64,000 nucleotides of DNA from Thalassotalea mangrovi (GTDB taxonomy: Bacteria > Pseudomonadota > Gammaproteobacteria > Enterobacterales > Alteromonadaceae). The translations under genes and the position numbers were made by a program. Shown here one piece after another: positions 1 through 13,038 of the stretch. The notes below the pieces were generated by a model. It had not been told where the DNA came from and ran no database searches. It worked only from the letters and a program-made list of their open reading frames with translations. The stretch's first letter is position 1. The number at the start of each line of letters is the position of its first letter. Location of the stretch: contig NZ_SWDB01000021.1 in the NCBI RefSeq assembly GCF_005116735.1, positions 1 to 64,000 on the forward strand, written 5' to 3'.

Positions 1-93
1 TTTCAAATCTTGCCGTTTCGGTTTCGATTAACCGCTCACTTTGGAGTGGTTATCTTATCAAAACACTTCGTTGGGTTGCCCCGTGGAAGTGGA

Positions 94-126
94 TGCGCAT
101 TTTAGGGATTTTCCGGAAGCCGTCAA
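94..126 (-). promoter_or_regulatory. rRNA-type (P1-like) promoter reading off the left edge
   Basis: Read on the minus strand, a -35 element TTGACG (126-121) and a -10 element TAAAAT (104-99) are separated by 16 bases. They are followed at once by GCGC (98-95), the GC-rich discriminator typical of stringently controlled rRNA promoters. The arrangement and the bases after it (CCACTTCCACGG) closely resemble E. coli rrn P1. AT-rich DNA upstream (about 130-200) could act as an UP element. Downstream, the transcript would hold a hairpin at 29-50, as in a rrn leader. The rRNA (or tRNA) genes themselves are outside the window. Confidence 0.7.
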
Positions 127-267
127 CTGTTTTTTTGAGAAAACTTCATTTATTTATTCGTATGAACAATAATTAAACAAAAGGGACTTTTTGTTGATTA
201 AATATTGTCCTTGTAGTTAGATAGGAGGGGCAAAGTGTGATGAATTGACCAAAAAGAACATTAAACT

Positions 268-1017
268 ATGAAACGCGTATTTTGCTTAGTTTTTATATTA
301 TGTAGTAATCTGGCGCTTAATTCTGTTAGTTTCGCTAGTGAAACCGACAAACAAGAGCAGTTACTAAGATCCTTGTTTGAAACCCAGCTTTCAAGCACCA
401 ATTCGATAAAGCGAAGTGTCAGCAGCATGCTCAGGCACTACCCGCAACATGAAGAGTTCATTCTCGACTATAGCTTTCAGAAGTATCCTCACAAATATAA
501 ACAGATTATTCGCGGTGCCCTGTCCGCTGATCCCCACTCCAGTACCGACGTGGTGTCTATGGCACTGACCTACGATGTTGCTTCATGCTACGATGTTATT
601 GCCACAGCAATAAAAGCCGAACCTGGTTATGCTGGGGATATCGTTAAAACAGCCACTCAGTTACGACCGAATGAACTGGATCAGATCGTGCGCGTCGCCA
701 TAAACACTAACCCGGTTATGGCCGAAAACATTATTAACAGTGCAGCTGATCAAAATCCGGATGCGTTTGATTTAATCATGACCATGGCATTTGAAGAGTT
801 GCCAGGCATGTTTATGTCCCTCCTCAATAATGCTTTTTCCAATTTTCCGGAAAACTCGGAAGAGGTAGTGGAAATCGCCGTGTCAGCAACCGATAAAGTT
901 GATCCGCGGGTGGTTGTTGATAAGGCTGTACAAGCAGGACTTAGTCAGGAAGCCGCAGTCAAAGCTGCGATTGCAGGTGGCGCTAAACAGGATAACCTGG
1001 TTAAAAATAACCAGTGA
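268..1017 (+). CDS. Secreted alpha-helical repeat protein, unknown function
   Basis: The 249-residue product starts with a clear Sec signal peptide (about residues 1-24, cleavage after SFAS). From about residue 75 to 215 it has degenerate repeats of about 16 residues with the pattern Ala-x4-Pro-x5-Ile-Val-x2-Ala, which predicts stacked short helices. No enzyme motif is visible. It stands alone: divergent from the rRNA-type promoter on its left and convergent with fadA on its right, with a shared terminator after it. I do not recognise a named family; a periplasmic scaffold or binding protein is possible. No strong ribosome binding site is seen, so the start rests on the signal peptide. Confidence 0.75.
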   Translation: MKRVFCLVFILCSNLALNSVSFASETDKQEQLLRSLFETQLSSTNSIKRSVSSMLRHYPQHEEFILDYSFQKYPHKYKQIIRGALSADPHSSTDVVSMALTYDVASCYDVIATAIKAEPGYAGDIVKTATQLRPNELDQIVRVAINTNPVMAENIINSAADQNPDAFDLIMTMAFEELPGMFMSLLNNAFSNFPENSEEVVEIAVSATDKVDPRVVVDKAVQAGLSQEAAVKAAIAGGAKQDNLVKNNQ

Positions 1018-1032
1018 TAAGTAATAAAATAC

Positions 1033-1060
1033 AAAGGCCAGCAAATCGCTGGCCTTTTTT
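1033..1060. terminator. Bidirectional terminator between the 268-1017 gene and fadA
   Basis: The hairpin GGCCAGC-aaatc-GCTGGCC is flanked by A and T runs, with six T on the plus strand. It lies between two convergent gene ends, so it can serve both. Confidence 0.8.
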
Positions 1061-1076
1061 GTCTTAGTCGTTGCTA

Positions 1077-4425
<3,349 letters not shown>

Positions 4426-4630
4426 GCCGGAACTCCTTCTTTGATCATGAGGATTGTCTTGTTGTAACGAGAAAGCTTTACCAAGTCCAAACCCCTAAGG
4501 CAGCAATACCCCAGGTTTGGCACCTTGCCTGAACCTTGCTGATTGCTCAGCGAGTAACCTTTCGCTCAGACGGATTGGTTTTTATTTTAGTCGTCTGAGT
4601 TTGCCTTGTCCTGCAGAGCAAAGCAAGTTT

Positions 4631-4649
4631 TTTAAAACACTCGTTTAAA
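4631..4649. promoter_or_regulatory. PsrA-like operator candidate upstream of fadBA
   Basis: The imperfect palindrome TTTAAAACACTCGTTTAAA contains AAAC-N4-GTTT, which fits the known PsrA-type consensus (G/C)AAAC-N2-4-GTTT(G/C). PsrA, a TetR-family repressor, is known to control fatty acid degradation genes in several gammaproteobacteria. It is the only such site I saw in the 384-base gap between fadB and ppa. The rest of that gap shows nothing else I can name. The functional assignment is inference. Confidence 0.4.
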
Positions 4650-4763
4650 TTTGCCGTTTAAGGGAAAAATCACATTAAATTTTATTAAATTGGTAGCGAT
4701 ACGTGGGGAATAAACAAGAAATGGAAATAAACATGAAAGTTAGCGTTCCGTTATTCCAGAAAC

Positions 4764-4790
4764 GATAAAAGCACCCGAAGGTGCTTTTAT
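4764..4790 (-). terminator. Terminator of ppa
   Basis: The hairpin AAAGCACC-cgaa-GGTGCTTT (with flanking A and T) lies 20 bases past the ppa stop. On the minus strand it ends in TTTTATC. Confidence 0.75.
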
Positions 4791-4809
4791 TGAATCCGCT
4801 ATCGTTCGT

Positions 4810-5358
4810 TTAGAAAGCTGGCTTTTCGTCTGCTTCTTCGTAACGTTTAACGCTGGATAAAATCTCATCTTTGGCTGCTTTTGCGTCAGCCCAACCTTCG
4901 ATTTTCACCCATTTGTTTGGCTCAAGATCTTTGTAACGCTCAAAGAAGTGAGCGATTTGGTTAAGTAACAACTCTGGCATTTCAGTCGCTTCGTTGATAC
5001 CGCGGTAAATAGTAGATAACTTGTCAACTGGTACCGCTAATACTTTTGCATCTTCACCAGACTCATCGGTCATATTCAAAACACCGATAGGGCGACAACG
5101 AATAACTGCACCAGGCATCAGTGGAAATGGTGTAGGAACCAAAACGTCAACTGGATCACCATCTAATGACAAAGTATGAGGAACATAACCATAGTTGGTT
5201 GGGTAGTGCATGCACGTTGACATAAAACGGTCTACGAAAATAGCACCAGAATCTTTATCAACTTCATACTTCACCGGATCTGCGTGAGCCGGGATCTCGA
5301 TGATTACATTAATTTCATCAGGTAAGTTTTTACCTGCAGGTACTTTGTTAAGGCTCAT
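4810..5358 (-). CDS. ppa: Soluble inorganic pyrophosphatase (family I)
   Basis: Hydrolyses pyrophosphate to two phosphates in the cytoplasm, pulling biosynthetic reactions forward. The 182-residue product has family I features: an early Lys/Glu-rich strand ([19 protein letters not shown]), the [12 protein letters not shown] segment, and the DGDPVDVLV motif with the metal-binding aspartates. Length is normal. GGAAGAG supports the start. It is divergent from hppA, which encodes a membrane pyrophosphatase using the same substrate, so the two ways of disposing of PPi sit side by side. The 363-base gap between them shows no clear operator to me. Confidence 0.96.
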   Translation of the reverse strand: MSLNKVPAGKNLPDEINVIIEIPAHADPVKYEVDKDSGAIFVDRFMSTCMHYPTNYGYVPHTLSLDGDPVDVLVPTPFPLMPGAVIRCRPIGVLNMTDESGEDAKVLAVPVDKLSTIYRGINEATEMPELLLNQIAHFFERYKDLEPNKWVKIEGWADAKAAKDEILSSVKRYEEADEKPAF

Positions 5359-5721
5359 GGCTCTTCCTACTATTCAGGCTGAATTTTAAAAGGGCATTAT
5401 TATACCCGGATAAAAATTAAATTCGAGATATTCGCTGTGAAAATAAACAACATTTTCACAAGTTCCCACCAGTTTTCCTAAAGAAAACCTAAGATTAACT
5501 ACACTTTTTTCAAAACTAGGAGTAATGTAAGAACACAAAGGTAGTTAAAACCGGGGTCAGCAGTCTCAGTATTATCGATGAATTTCGAAATACAACCAAG
5601 GTTCGCTGTTTACTATCGGGGTTCCACCGACTGTCCATGTTGTCTTATCGGTAACTCTTAAGAGATCAACTATAAGAACACGTTTCGCAAAACCTGTGAT
5701 AACAAGAACAATGGGGATTCT

Positions 5722-7716
5722 ATGGATAATCTACTTTATCTACCACCTGTCCTGGGCCTGGTCGGCCTGATATTCGCTTTTATTCTCTACAGTATTATTA
5801 AATCCTACAGTGCGGGTAATGCCACGCTGGAGAAAATTGCCGAACAAATACATCTCGGTGCCATGGTATTTATGCATCGCGAATATAAGATGCTCGCCCT
5901 TTTCTCGCTGGTGCTAATTATTCTTCTTTATATATTCGTCAGCCCTAATACAGCCCTGGCATTCTTTGTTGGTGCAGTGTCTTCCGCGTTGGCGGGCTAT
6001 ATAGGAATGTTTACCGCGACCAAAGCCAATGTAAGAACCACTAATGCAGCCCATGAAAAAGGGGCAGGCCCTGCCCTCACTGTCGCTTTCTTTGGTGGAT
6101 CGGTGATGGGATTATGTGTCGCTTCGCTCGGCCTTATTGGTCTTGGTACTTTGTACTGGTACTTTGGTGGCGATCCAACGACCACCCATTACATCCACGG
6201 ATTTGGTATGGGCGCTTCTTCGGTCGCACTATTTTCTCGTGTTGGTGGTGGTATTTATACAAAAAGTGCCGACGTTGGTGCCGACCTGGTGGGTAAAATA
6301 GAAGCAGGAATACCGGAAGATGATCCGCGTAATCCTGGGGTTATCGCCGATAACGTTGGTGATAACGTCGGCGATGTTGCTGGCATGGGATCCGATATTT
6401 TTGAATCATACTGTGGTTCGATGATCGCATCCATTGCCATCGCTTCTACCATGGCGGTAGATATGTTGGGCGATCGTAGCGCCTTGATGGCGTTACCTTT
6501 AATGTTGGCCTCACTCGGCCTGGTCTGTTCAATATTAGGCATATTGATCGTCAAAACCATGTCCGGTAATAAAGCCGAACTGGCGCTTCGCGCCGGTACC
6601 ATATCTTCGGCGGTAATATTTATTGCCTCATCTTATTTTCTGGTGCAGTGGATGGGCGTTAACTCGGCTATCTGGGGTGCGGTGTTGGTGGGAGCGATTG
6701 GTGGCATCATTATTGGCCTGGTTACCGAATTTTATACATCCGCCGCGCCGGTTCGAAAAATTGCCCGGGCTGGTGAAACGGGCCCGGCAACAGTGATGAT
6801 TACCGGGCTTTCAGTAGGGATGGAATCAGTTGTGGTTCCAATTCTCACCATCTGTGCGATCATTTTCACGTCCACTTATCTCGCTGGATTGTACGGCGTA
6901 GGTATTGCAGCCGTTGGTATGCTGGCAACCGTCGGTATCACCATGGCAATCGACGCATACGGACCGGTCGCCGATAATGCCGGTGGTATCGCTGAAATGG
7001 CGGGGCTCGGTGAAGAAACCCGTAATATCACCGACTCATTGGACGAATTAGGTAATACTACTGCCGCTATCGGTAAAGGGTTTGCCATTGGTGCAGCTGC
7101 ATTGGCGGCGTTAGCGATTATTGCCGCTTATGTAGAAACCATGGGACATAAAATAGACAATTTCAGCCTGCATCTGGGTGACCCACAGGTATTAATCGGA
7201 TTGTTTATTGGTGGTATGGTGCCATTCTTTATTGCCTCTATCACCATGACCGCTGTCGGTGATGCCGCTTTTGCAATGATCCATGAAATCCGCCGACAAT
7301 TCAGAGAAATTGATGGATTGCTCGAAGGTAAGGCCGAACCTGATACCGCAAGGTGCGTAGATATAGCCACCACTGCAGCATTAAAGAAAATGATCTTTCC
7401 CGGAGTGGTAGCGGTCTCAGTGCCTGTCATTGTCGGTTTTGGAATAAGCCCGCAAGCCTTAGGTGGAACCTTAGGTGGCGCACTGCTTGGCTGTGTGTTA
7501 ATGGCGCTGATGATGGCTAACGCTGGTGGTGCCTGGGATAATGCGAAAAAATACGTTGAGAAAGGCAATTTAGGCGGTAAGGGTTCTGAAACTCATGCCG
7601 CAACGGTAGTTGGTGACACCGTCGGTGATCCGTTCAAGGACACATCCGGTCCATCAATGAATATCTTAATCAATGTAATGGCAATTGTTTCCCTGGTAAT
7701 TGCGCCTGTGTTATAG
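5722..7716 (+). CDS. hppA: Membrane-bound ion-pumping pyrophosphatase, probably K+-dependent and Na+-type
   Basis: Couples pyrophosphate hydrolysis to ion transport across the inner membrane. The 664-residue product has about 16 hydrophobic segments and the family core: [16 protein letters not shown] at about residues 211-226 and [15 protein letters not shown] near the end. At [10 protein letters not shown] (residues 444-453) it has Ala448 and Gly451, where K+-independent enzymes carry Lys and Thr; this points to the K+-dependent class. The glutamate at residue 228 (SDIFESY) is in the position typical of Na+-pumping members rather than four residues later as in plant H+ pumps. Ion choice is inference; H+ or mixed pumping is not excluded. 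Confidence 0.93.
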   Translation: MDNLLYLPPVLGLVGLIFAFILYSIIKSYSAGNATLEKIAEQIHLGAMVFMHREYKMLALFSLVLIILLYIFVSPNTALAFFVGAVSSALAGYIGMFTATKANVRTTNAAHEKGAGPALTVAFFGGSVMGLCVASLGLIGLGTLYWYFGGDPTTTHYIHGFGMGASSVALFSRVGGGIYTKSADVGADLVGKIEAGIPEDDPRNPGVIADNVGDNVGDVAGMGSDIFESYCGSMIASIAIASTMAVDMLGDRSALMALPLMLASLGLVCSILGILIVKTMSGNKAELALRAGTISSAVIFIASSYFLVQWMGVNSAIWGAVLVGAIGGIIIGLVTEFYTSAAPVRKIARAGETGPATVMITGLSVGMESVVVPILTICAIIFTSTYLAGLYGVGIAAVGMLATVGITMAIDAYGPVADNAGGIAEMAGLGEETRNITDSLDELGNTTAAIGKGFAIGAAALAALAIIAAYVETMGHKIDNFSLHLGDPQVLIGLFIGGMVPFFIASITMTAVGDAAFAMIHEIRRQFREIDGLLEGKAEPDTARCVDIATTAALKKMIFPGVVAVSVPVIVGFGISPQALGGTLGGALLGCVLMALMMANAGGAWDNAKKYVEKGNLGGKGSETHAATVVGDTVGDPFKDTSGPSMNILINVMAIVSLVIAPVL

Positions 7717-7737
7717 CAATACCTCATGAACATATGT

Positions 7738-7766
7738 AAAAAAGGGAGCATGAATGCTCCCTTTTT
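7738..7766 (+). terminator. Terminator of hppA
   Basis: AAGGGAGCAT-ga-ATGCTCCCTT is followed by a T run, 22 bases after the hppA stop. Confidence 0.85.
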
Positions 7767-7941
7767 ATTTCCCGTTAATTTTTCAAGAATAACAAACGGC
7801 ATATCAGCAAAATCATTAACAATAGCTATAAACGGCCTGCCAACTGCGACAAGCAATAGCATATATCGCTTCCAACTCGTTTTTGTTGCCAATTTAGGAT
7901 TTCCTTTCGCTGTAAGGAAAGATTCAAGGGGTTTCACTTGA

Positions 7942-8114
7942 GTCGACAGCCCAGTTCCAGACGCTGTCGACATACCTATGTCCATATAGGCAACTCGAAA
8001 CAGCGTGTACTCGGAGCTGATGACATCAGCGTTCTCGAAGTGGCGAATTTAGCCACGTGCTCGGAGTATCGTTCACGATACGTTCTTTATAACGGGGGCT
8101 TCAGCCCCCGTTAT
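7942..8114. repeat. Modular hairpin array 1 (after cysH)
   Basis: This non-coding stretch is packed with short palindromes. GTCGACAGC/GCTGTCGAC pairs across 7942-7971. Then come 8016-8030 (GCTGATGACATCAGC), 8040-8056 (GTGGC stem), 8066-8081 (GTATCG stem) and 8089-8114 (11-bp stem ATAACGGGGGC). Nine-base spacers of the type GTGCTCGGA separate 8016-8081. The same modules in reverse orientation make array 2 at 13358-13470. The last hairpin covers the cysH stop codon (8111-8113), but no T run follows on either strand, so it is not a textbook terminator. It may block RNA decay or stop transcription another way. Confidence 0.75.
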
Positions 8115-8857
8115 ATTCCATCCCCATCAATATGTAAGCCACATTCACGTTGCATGCCATTAAAGCGAGTATCCTGCTCTTCCATTTGTGCCGATAATGG
8201 CAAACTCGAATGTTTATCACCAACCGATACATAACCTTGTTCCCACAAGGGGTGATACGGCAGGTTATTAGCCGCCAGGTATTCATGTACCTGCTTATTG
8301 TTCCAGTCAATGATTGGGTGCACTTTAAATCGACCACGAATGACCTGTAATACCGACAGGCTTTTACGGTGATCAGTCTGACTGCGACGGACACCTGAAA
8401 ACCAGGTATTCACATTTAACTGCTCAAGGCCACGCTCCAACGGTTCAACTTTGTTGCGCAGATTGTATTCTTTAAGGGCTTTTTCATCCTGCTGCCATTG
8501 TTCACCATAACGGGCCCGTTGCCAGGCCGGAGAAATATCGGCACGTACCACATGCAGATTCAGGTTGAAGCGCTCGGTTAACTCATCGATAAAACGATAG
8601 GTTTCTTCAAATAGATAACCGGTATCCGTCAATATCACCGGAATATCCGGCTGGATTTGTGTCATCATGTGCAGCATGACCGCAGACTGAATACCAAAAC
8701 TGGACGTGAGCGCAAACTGTGCAGGCAAATGCTCCAATGCCCACTCTACCCGTTCAACGGCAGATTTTTGCTCCAGTTGCTGATTCCACTGCAAAAGCAG
8801 AGTTTCTGGCAGTGACGCTGGAAAGCGATTATTTACCGCGAGATTTGTCATAATCAT
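8111..8857 (-). CDS. cysH: Phosphoadenosine phosphosulfate (PAPS) reductase
   Basis: Reduces PAPS to sulfite and adenosine 3',5'-bisphosphate with thioredoxin, in assimilatory sulfate reduction. The 248-residue product has the PP-loop-like SSFGIQSAVMLHM segment (about residues 53-65), TDTGYLFEETY, the RR.Q...R substrate region, and the C-terminal ECGLH motif with the catalytic Cys at residue 239, the same position as in E. coli. It is the last gene of cysJIH; its ATG overlaps the cysI stop (TAATG). A second ATG two codons later is an alternative start. Confidence 0.95.
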   Translation of the reverse strand: MIMTNLAVNNRFPASLPETLLLQWNQQLEQKSAVERVEWALEHLPAQFALTSSFGIQSAVMLHMMTQIQPDIPVILTDTGYLFEETYRFIDELTERFNLNLHVVRADISPAWQRARYGEQWQQDEKALKEYNLRNKVEPLERGLEQLNVNTWFSGVRRSQTDHRKSLSVLQVIRGRFKVHPIIDWNNKQVHEYLAANNLPYHPLWEQGYVSVGDKHSSLPLSAQMEEQDTRFNGMQRECGLHIDGDGI

Positions 8858-10578
8858 TACCCATAAAAATCAGTCGCACTGACTTTTACTTCTTTTACGA
8901 TCCCTGCACGAATTACGAAGTCACCAAAGGCCTCATTGGCATTTCGACTGGCGACCCACTTAGCAATTAGCTCATCAAGATGACCTAAAATTTCGGTAGA
9001 GCTGATATTGTCCTTGTAGAGCTTAGGGACACGAGTACCAGCAACATTGCCGCCTAAATATAGGTTGTACTTATCCGGTCCTCGGCCTACCAGGCCAATC
9101 TCCGCCAGCATGGCGCGACCACAACCGTTCGGACAACCTGTAACGCGGAAAATAATGTGCTCATCAACAATGCCATGTTTGGCCAGCAAGCCTTCAATCT
9201 GTGTCACGTAACCAGGAAGAAAACGTTCAGCTTCTGCCATCGCTAGTGGACAGGTTGGAAACGCCACACAGGCCATGGAATTTTTCCGCTGGTTACTCAC
9301 CGTTGCATCCATCAGGCCATGAGATACAGCGATTTCTTCAATACGTGCTTTATCCGCCGCATCGACGCCAGCAACAATCAGGTTCTGGTTAGCCGTCATG
9401 CGAAAATCACCCTGGTGAATTTCGGCAATTTTGCGAACCCCCGTTTTTAGCGGCGCCACATCAGTATCTTTAATACGACCATTTTCGATGAATAAGGTTA
9501 AATGATGCTTGTTATCAATACCTTCAACCCAGCCAATACGATCGCCGCGTTCAGTAAACTCATAAGGTTTTGATGCTTCGAATTTAATACCGGCGCGGTT
9601 TTCCACCTCTTGTTTAAACCGATCACTACCTACACGATCCAGGGTGTATTTAGTTTTCGCATTTTTACGATTGACTCGATTACCCCAGTCACGCTGGGTA
9701 GTTACTACAGCCGCAGCCACATCCAGGGTTTTCTCCAATGGGATAAAGCCAAAGTCATCGGCGCGACGTGGATAGGTCGACTCATCACCGAAGGTCATCG
9801 CTAGGCCGCCACCAACCAGGACATTAAAACCAATCAGTTTGTCACCATCGCCAATCGCGACAAAGTTTAAATCATTGGCATGTACATCCACATCATTCTG
9901 CGGCGGGATAACTACCGTAGTTTTAAACTTACGAGGCAGATAGGTCTTACCTAAAATTGGCTCGACATTATCACCTGTTTGTTCAACTTTTTCGCCATCC
10001 AACCAGATTTCTGCATAGGCTTTGGTTTTAGGCAGTAAGTGCTCACTGATTTTAATTGCCCACTCGTACGCTTCCTGATGCAGCTTTGATTCAACCGGAT
10101 TTGAGGTACAAAGCACGTTGCGGTTTACATCGCCAGCAGTGGCAATCGAATCAATACCAATCTTATTAAGCGTCTGGTGCATTAATTTAATTTTCGGTTT
10201 TAACACCCCGTGGAACTGGAAAGTCTGCCGGGTGGTTAAGCGAATGCTGCCATAGCTGGTGTGATCATCGGCAAAGGTATCGATGGCTAACCATTGCTCC
10301 GGCGTAATCACCCCGCCTGGCATACGGGCGCGCAGCATCACATTATGTAACGGCTCGAGTTTTTGCTTAGCGCGCTCAGCACGGATATCACGATCATCCT
10401 GCTGGTACATACCGTGGAAACGAATTAACTGAAAATTATCAGCGGTAAAGCCGCCGGTGATCTCATCGTTAAAATCGTCGGCAATAGTGCCGCGCAGGTA
10501 TTGACTCTCGCCCTTAATGCGCTCGTTTTCCGCTAAAGTGCCCTGAACAATAACGTCTTCTGGAATATTGCCTTTCAT
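8857..10578 (-). CDS. cysI: Sulfite reductase hemoprotein (beta) subunit
   Basis: Carries siroheme and a [4Fe-4S] cluster and reduces sulfite to sulfide with six electrons from CysJ. The 573-residue product shows the cluster ligands in [18 protein letters not shown] (C-x5-C) and [12 protein letters not shown] (C-x3-C), and the siroheme-binding basic region around [12 protein letters not shown]. Length matches E. coli CysI. Its start overlaps the cysJ stop by one base (TAATG) and its stop overlaps the cysH start, so translation is probably coupled through the operon. Confidence 0.97.
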   Translation of the reverse strand: MKGNIPEDVIVQGTLAENERIKGESQYLRGTIADDFNDEITGGFTADNFQLIRFHGMYQQDDRDIRAERAKQKLEPLHNVMLRARMPGGVITPEQWLAIDTFADDHTSYGSIRLTTRQTFQFHGVLKPKIKLMHQTLNKIGIDSIATAGDVNRNVLCTSNPVESKLHQEAYEWAIKISEHLLPKTKAYAEIWLDGEKVEQTGDNVEPILGKTYLPRKFKTTVVIPPQNDVDVHANDLNFVAIGDGDKLIGFNVLVGGGLAMTFGDESTYPRRADDFGFIPLEKTLDVAAAVVTTQRDWGNRVNRKNAKTKYTLDRVGSDRFKQEVENRAGIKFEASKPYEFTERGDRIGWVEGIDNKHHLTLFIENGRIKDTDVAPLKTGVRKIAEIHQGDFRMTANQNLIVAGVDAADKARIEEIAVSHGLMDATVSNQRKNSMACVAFPTCPLAMAEAERFLPGYVTQIEGLLAKHGIVDEHIIFRVTGCPNGCGRAMLAEIGLVGRGPDKYNLYLGGNVAGTRVPKLYKDNISSTEILGHLDELIAKWVASRNANEAFGDFVIRAGIVKEVKVSATDFYG

Positions 10579-12374
10579 TAATAAACGTCCTTTTGATAGC
10601 GCTTTTCAATTCGCATTTGCTTCAAATAGTCTTCTGCCTGCTCTTGGCTCTTACCACCCTGCTCAGCAATAATGTCTACCAGTGCCTGATGTACGTCTTT
10701 GGCCATCCGTGACATATCACCACAAATATATAAATGAGCGCCCTGCTCCAGCCACTGATACACTGCTGCAGCGTTTTGCTTGAGCTTATGCTGGACATAT
10801 ACTTTCTGTTGCTGGTCACGAGAAAACGCCACATCTAAACGAGTTAATTCACCCGATTTCAGATACGCCTGCCATTCGGTTTGATACAGGAAATCCTGAG
10901 TAAAAGTCTGATCGCCAAAGAACAACCAGTTTTTGCCGTCCGCGCCACGCGCGCTGCGTTCCTGGACAAACGCCCTGAATGGCGCAACACCGGTACCCGG
11001 ACCTATCATAATGACATCGGTAGAATCATTGTCAGGAAGACGGAAATTGTTGTTATGTTCGATAAACACATCGATTTCAGCGTCTGCCTCTAACTGTTCA
11101 ATCAGGTAAGAAGATGCTGTTCCTGCACGCAAATCGCCATCGATTTCAAACTGCATTAAGCCCACGGTTAAATGTACTTCTTCATCGACTTCCTGCTGTG
11201 AAGATGCGATGGAATACAGGCGCGGTGTTAAAGCTGGTAGTAAGTCAACTAACACCTGCGCCGATACGCTGCCAGGGTATTGTTTAACAATGTCGATGAA
11301 TTGTTTTTGATTGATAAGGGCACGGGTTTGCTCAGCATCGGCTAGCAATTCAGCCAGCTCTTCACTATCAGACAACTGTTGCCAGTGAATTAGCGTCGCT
11401 TTTGCCAAAGGTCCAATTTCCCGTTTGCTGATCAATGCATCTGCCAGTGAAAGCTCAACGCCATCAATGGCAACAGACTCATCGGCTGCGAGTGATAAAG
11501 CTTCGATAATCCTTGTTACTGCCGCATTAGAGTTTTTCGGCCAGATACCCAAGGCATCACCTGGCTGATATTGAATGCCACTGTCGGCTAAATCAATTTC
11601 CAGATGCTGTACCACTTTATTGGAATCACGACCGGTGATTTTCTGGTTCTCTAAAATAACCGCCGTGAAAGGGTTTTCTTTGCTATAAACAGAAGTCGCT
11701 GCCTCATTGCCTGCAACAGGAAGTTGTACAACCTGAGCGGTGTTCGCGGCAAAAAGTGCTTTCACTTTCTCCAGCTGTGTATTTTGCCAGGCTTCGGCAT
11801 CGGCCTGATAATCCACATCGCAATCCACTCGCTCGCCCAGACGGTTAGCACCAAGCTTTTCCAGGTACTGATCAAAATCTTTACCGGTCTGGCAATAAAA
11901 TTCGTAGCTGGAATCACCCAGTGCCAGCACTGAATATTGCAGGCTGTCTAACGTAGGAGCACGTTTTGACGATAAAAATTCATGCAATGCCATGGCATCA
12001 TCAGGTGGCTCGCCCTCACCATTGGTACTGGTAACGATCAACAGATGAGTTTCATTCTTGATGTTCTTAGGCTTGTATTCGCCCATGTTTACCAACGTGG
12101 CGGCGATCCCCATGGATTGAGCTGATTGCAGCACCTTTTCGGCAACGCCTTTGGCGTTACCGGTTTGTGAGCCGTATAAAATAGTAAGGGTCGACTGAGG
12201 CTCGGCGGCCACAGCAGGTAGCGCAGCAGCGTCAGCACCTTCACTTTTCGCCGCTAAATAACCACTGGCCCAGGCGAGCTGCAATGGCGAATATTGATGG
12301 ATAACCTGCTGTAACTGCTTGAGCTGATCGGCGCTCAAGCTGGCAGCGTTATCGTTGTTTGCTTTAACCAACAT
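10578..12374 (-). CDS. cysJ: Sulfite reductase flavoprotein (alpha) subunit
   Basis: Takes electrons from NADPH through FAD and FMN to CysI. Domains in order: an N-terminal stretch; a flavodoxin-like FMN domain ([18 protein letters not shown] at about residues 64-81); a connecting domain; the FAD site [10 protein letters not shown]; and the NADPH site [17 protein letters not shown] with [14 protein letters not shown] near the end. The last residues RYQKDVY are typical of CysJ. Length of 598 is normal. It is first in cysJIH. An AT-rich palindrome at 12452-12472 lies about 80 bases upstream and could be a control site. Confidence 0.96.
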   Translation of the reverse strand: MLVKANNDNAASLSADQLKQLQQVIHQYSPLQLAWASGYLAAKSEGADAAALPAVAAEPQSTLTILYGSQTGNAKGVAEKVLQSAQSMGIAATLVNMGEYKPKNIKNETHLLIVTSTNGEGEPPDDAMALHEFLSSKRAPTLDSLQYSVLALGDSSYEFYCQTGKDFDQYLEKLGANRLGERVDCDVDYQADAEAWQNTQLEKVKALFAANTAQVVQLPVAGNEAATSVYSKENPFTAVILENQKITGRDSNKVVQHLEIDLADSGIQYQPGDALGIWPKNSNAAVTRIIEALSLAADESVAIDGVELSLADALISKREIGPLAKATLIHWQQLSDSEELAELLADAEQTRALINQKQFIDIVKQYPGSVSAQVLVDLLPALTPRLYSIASSQQEVDEEVHLTVGLMQFEIDGDLRAGTASSYLIEQLEADAEIDVFIEHNNNFRLPDNDSTDVIMIGPGTGVAPFRAFVQERSARGADGKNWLFFGDQTFTQDFLYQTEWQAYLKSGELTRLDVAFSRDQQQKVYVQHKLKQNAAAVYQWLEQGAHLYICGDMSRMAKDVHQALVDIIAEQGGKSQEQAEDYLKQMRIEKRYQKDVY

Positions 12375-12451
12375 GCATTGTCCAAAAACGAGACGGATGA
12401 ATAATGGCTAAAGGATAACCACCCTTAAGTAAAACATAAAAGAATAGATAA

Positions 12452-12472
12452 CCATTTTTTATTCCAAAATGG
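12452..12472. promoter_or_regulatory. Palindrome upstream of cysJIH, possible operator
   Basis: CCATTTT-ttattcc-AAAATGG is a 7-bp inverted repeat 78 bases before cysJ. CysB, the usual activator, binds AT-rich sites in such places, but I cannot match this one to a firm CysB consensus. Confidence 0.25.
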
Positions 12473-12608
12473 CATACTTGTATTGACTTGGATTTGGGGT
12501 TTGTGTCAAAAACGGTCGATTTCAGGAATATTACATGGTTTTAGGAATTTCTTGCCTAAATTTCCCCCGTAACAACCTCCTCATTGTGAAGAGGTGCGAA
12601 TCGGGCTT

Positions 12609-12646
12609 TTTTTAAAAAAGATAGAAGTTTTAAAAAAGATAGAAAT
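12609..12646. repeat. Short tandem repeat, AT-rich
   Basis: The 17-base unit TTTTAAAAAAGATAGAA occurs twice in tandem, one base apart, just before the first copy of the 106-bp duplication. Confidence 0.7.
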
Positions 12647-12664
12647 TTTTTTAATCAACACAAG

Positions 12665-12770
12665 GTCTTCCGTGCTTTAAGTAATTAATCCCTCACCAAG
12701 CAAATTACTATCTTTCTGAATTTAAAATGGCACAGTAATCGTTTGTCGGTTACTAAATTGAATTAATGCG
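12665..12770. repeat. 106-bp direct repeat, copy 1
   Basis: Identical base for base to 13201-13306. It ends exactly where the inverted-repeat element A begins. It encodes no convincing protein. The element pair between the two copies is much more diverged than the copies themselves, so the duplication is young. Confidence 0.95.
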
Positions 12771-12931
12771 TGTTAATTTGCACTTAAAACTGAACCACAA
12801 TTTGGATTGAAATTTGACCCACCCCAGATGAGTTTATATCCTACAAATCAGTCTGTTGGTGTAAGATTGATGGCTGACTTTCTAATGCAATCTTTCGTTA
12901 AAACTGGCTCAATTTAGGATGCAAATCAACA
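12771..12931. mobile_element. MITE-like element A (161 bp)
   Basis: Starts TGTTAATTTGCACTTAAAAC and ends in the imperfect inverse, TAGGATGCAAATCAACA. Inside each end is a second, weaker TTGCAT/TTGGAT-type repeat. Elements B (13039-13200) and C (18216-18377) share the same ends, the same layout of inner repeats and almost the same length, with different middles. No transposase is present. TG...CA termini with doubled end repeats recall the IS21 family; that link is inference. Confidence 0.7.
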
Positions 12932-13038
12932 ACACCTTATCTAACTTAGAGGTGTCTAGGGAACTAGTGGCGATTCAAAGTGGCACGTTCTTTTCGTTTT
13001 AAAATATCTAAATTGGTATGCAAAAAGTAACGACAGGA
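12932..13038. other. Spacer between elements A and B
   Basis: This 107-base AT-rich stretch has no gene. It opens with a small hairpin, ACACCT...AGGTGT (12932-12955). I see nothing else in it. Confidence 0.5.

Noticed and set aside
5359..5721. Search for a riboswitch or shared operator between ppa and hppA
   Set aside because: No convincing palindrome, riboswitch pattern or paired promoter could be made out by eye.
6255..7568. Long minus-strand frames inside hppA
   Set aside because: They are opposite-frame shadows of a strongly conserved membrane protein gene.
8016..8114. Hairpin arrays as a CRISPR
   Set aside because: The regular ~25-base spacing looked CRISPR-like, but the spacers are constant and the palindromes vary, the reverse of a CRISPR, and no cas genes are near.
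7938..8234. 98-codon frame on the plus strand
   Set aside because: It crosses the hairpin array and the cysH 3' end on the opposite strand; it is a shadow.
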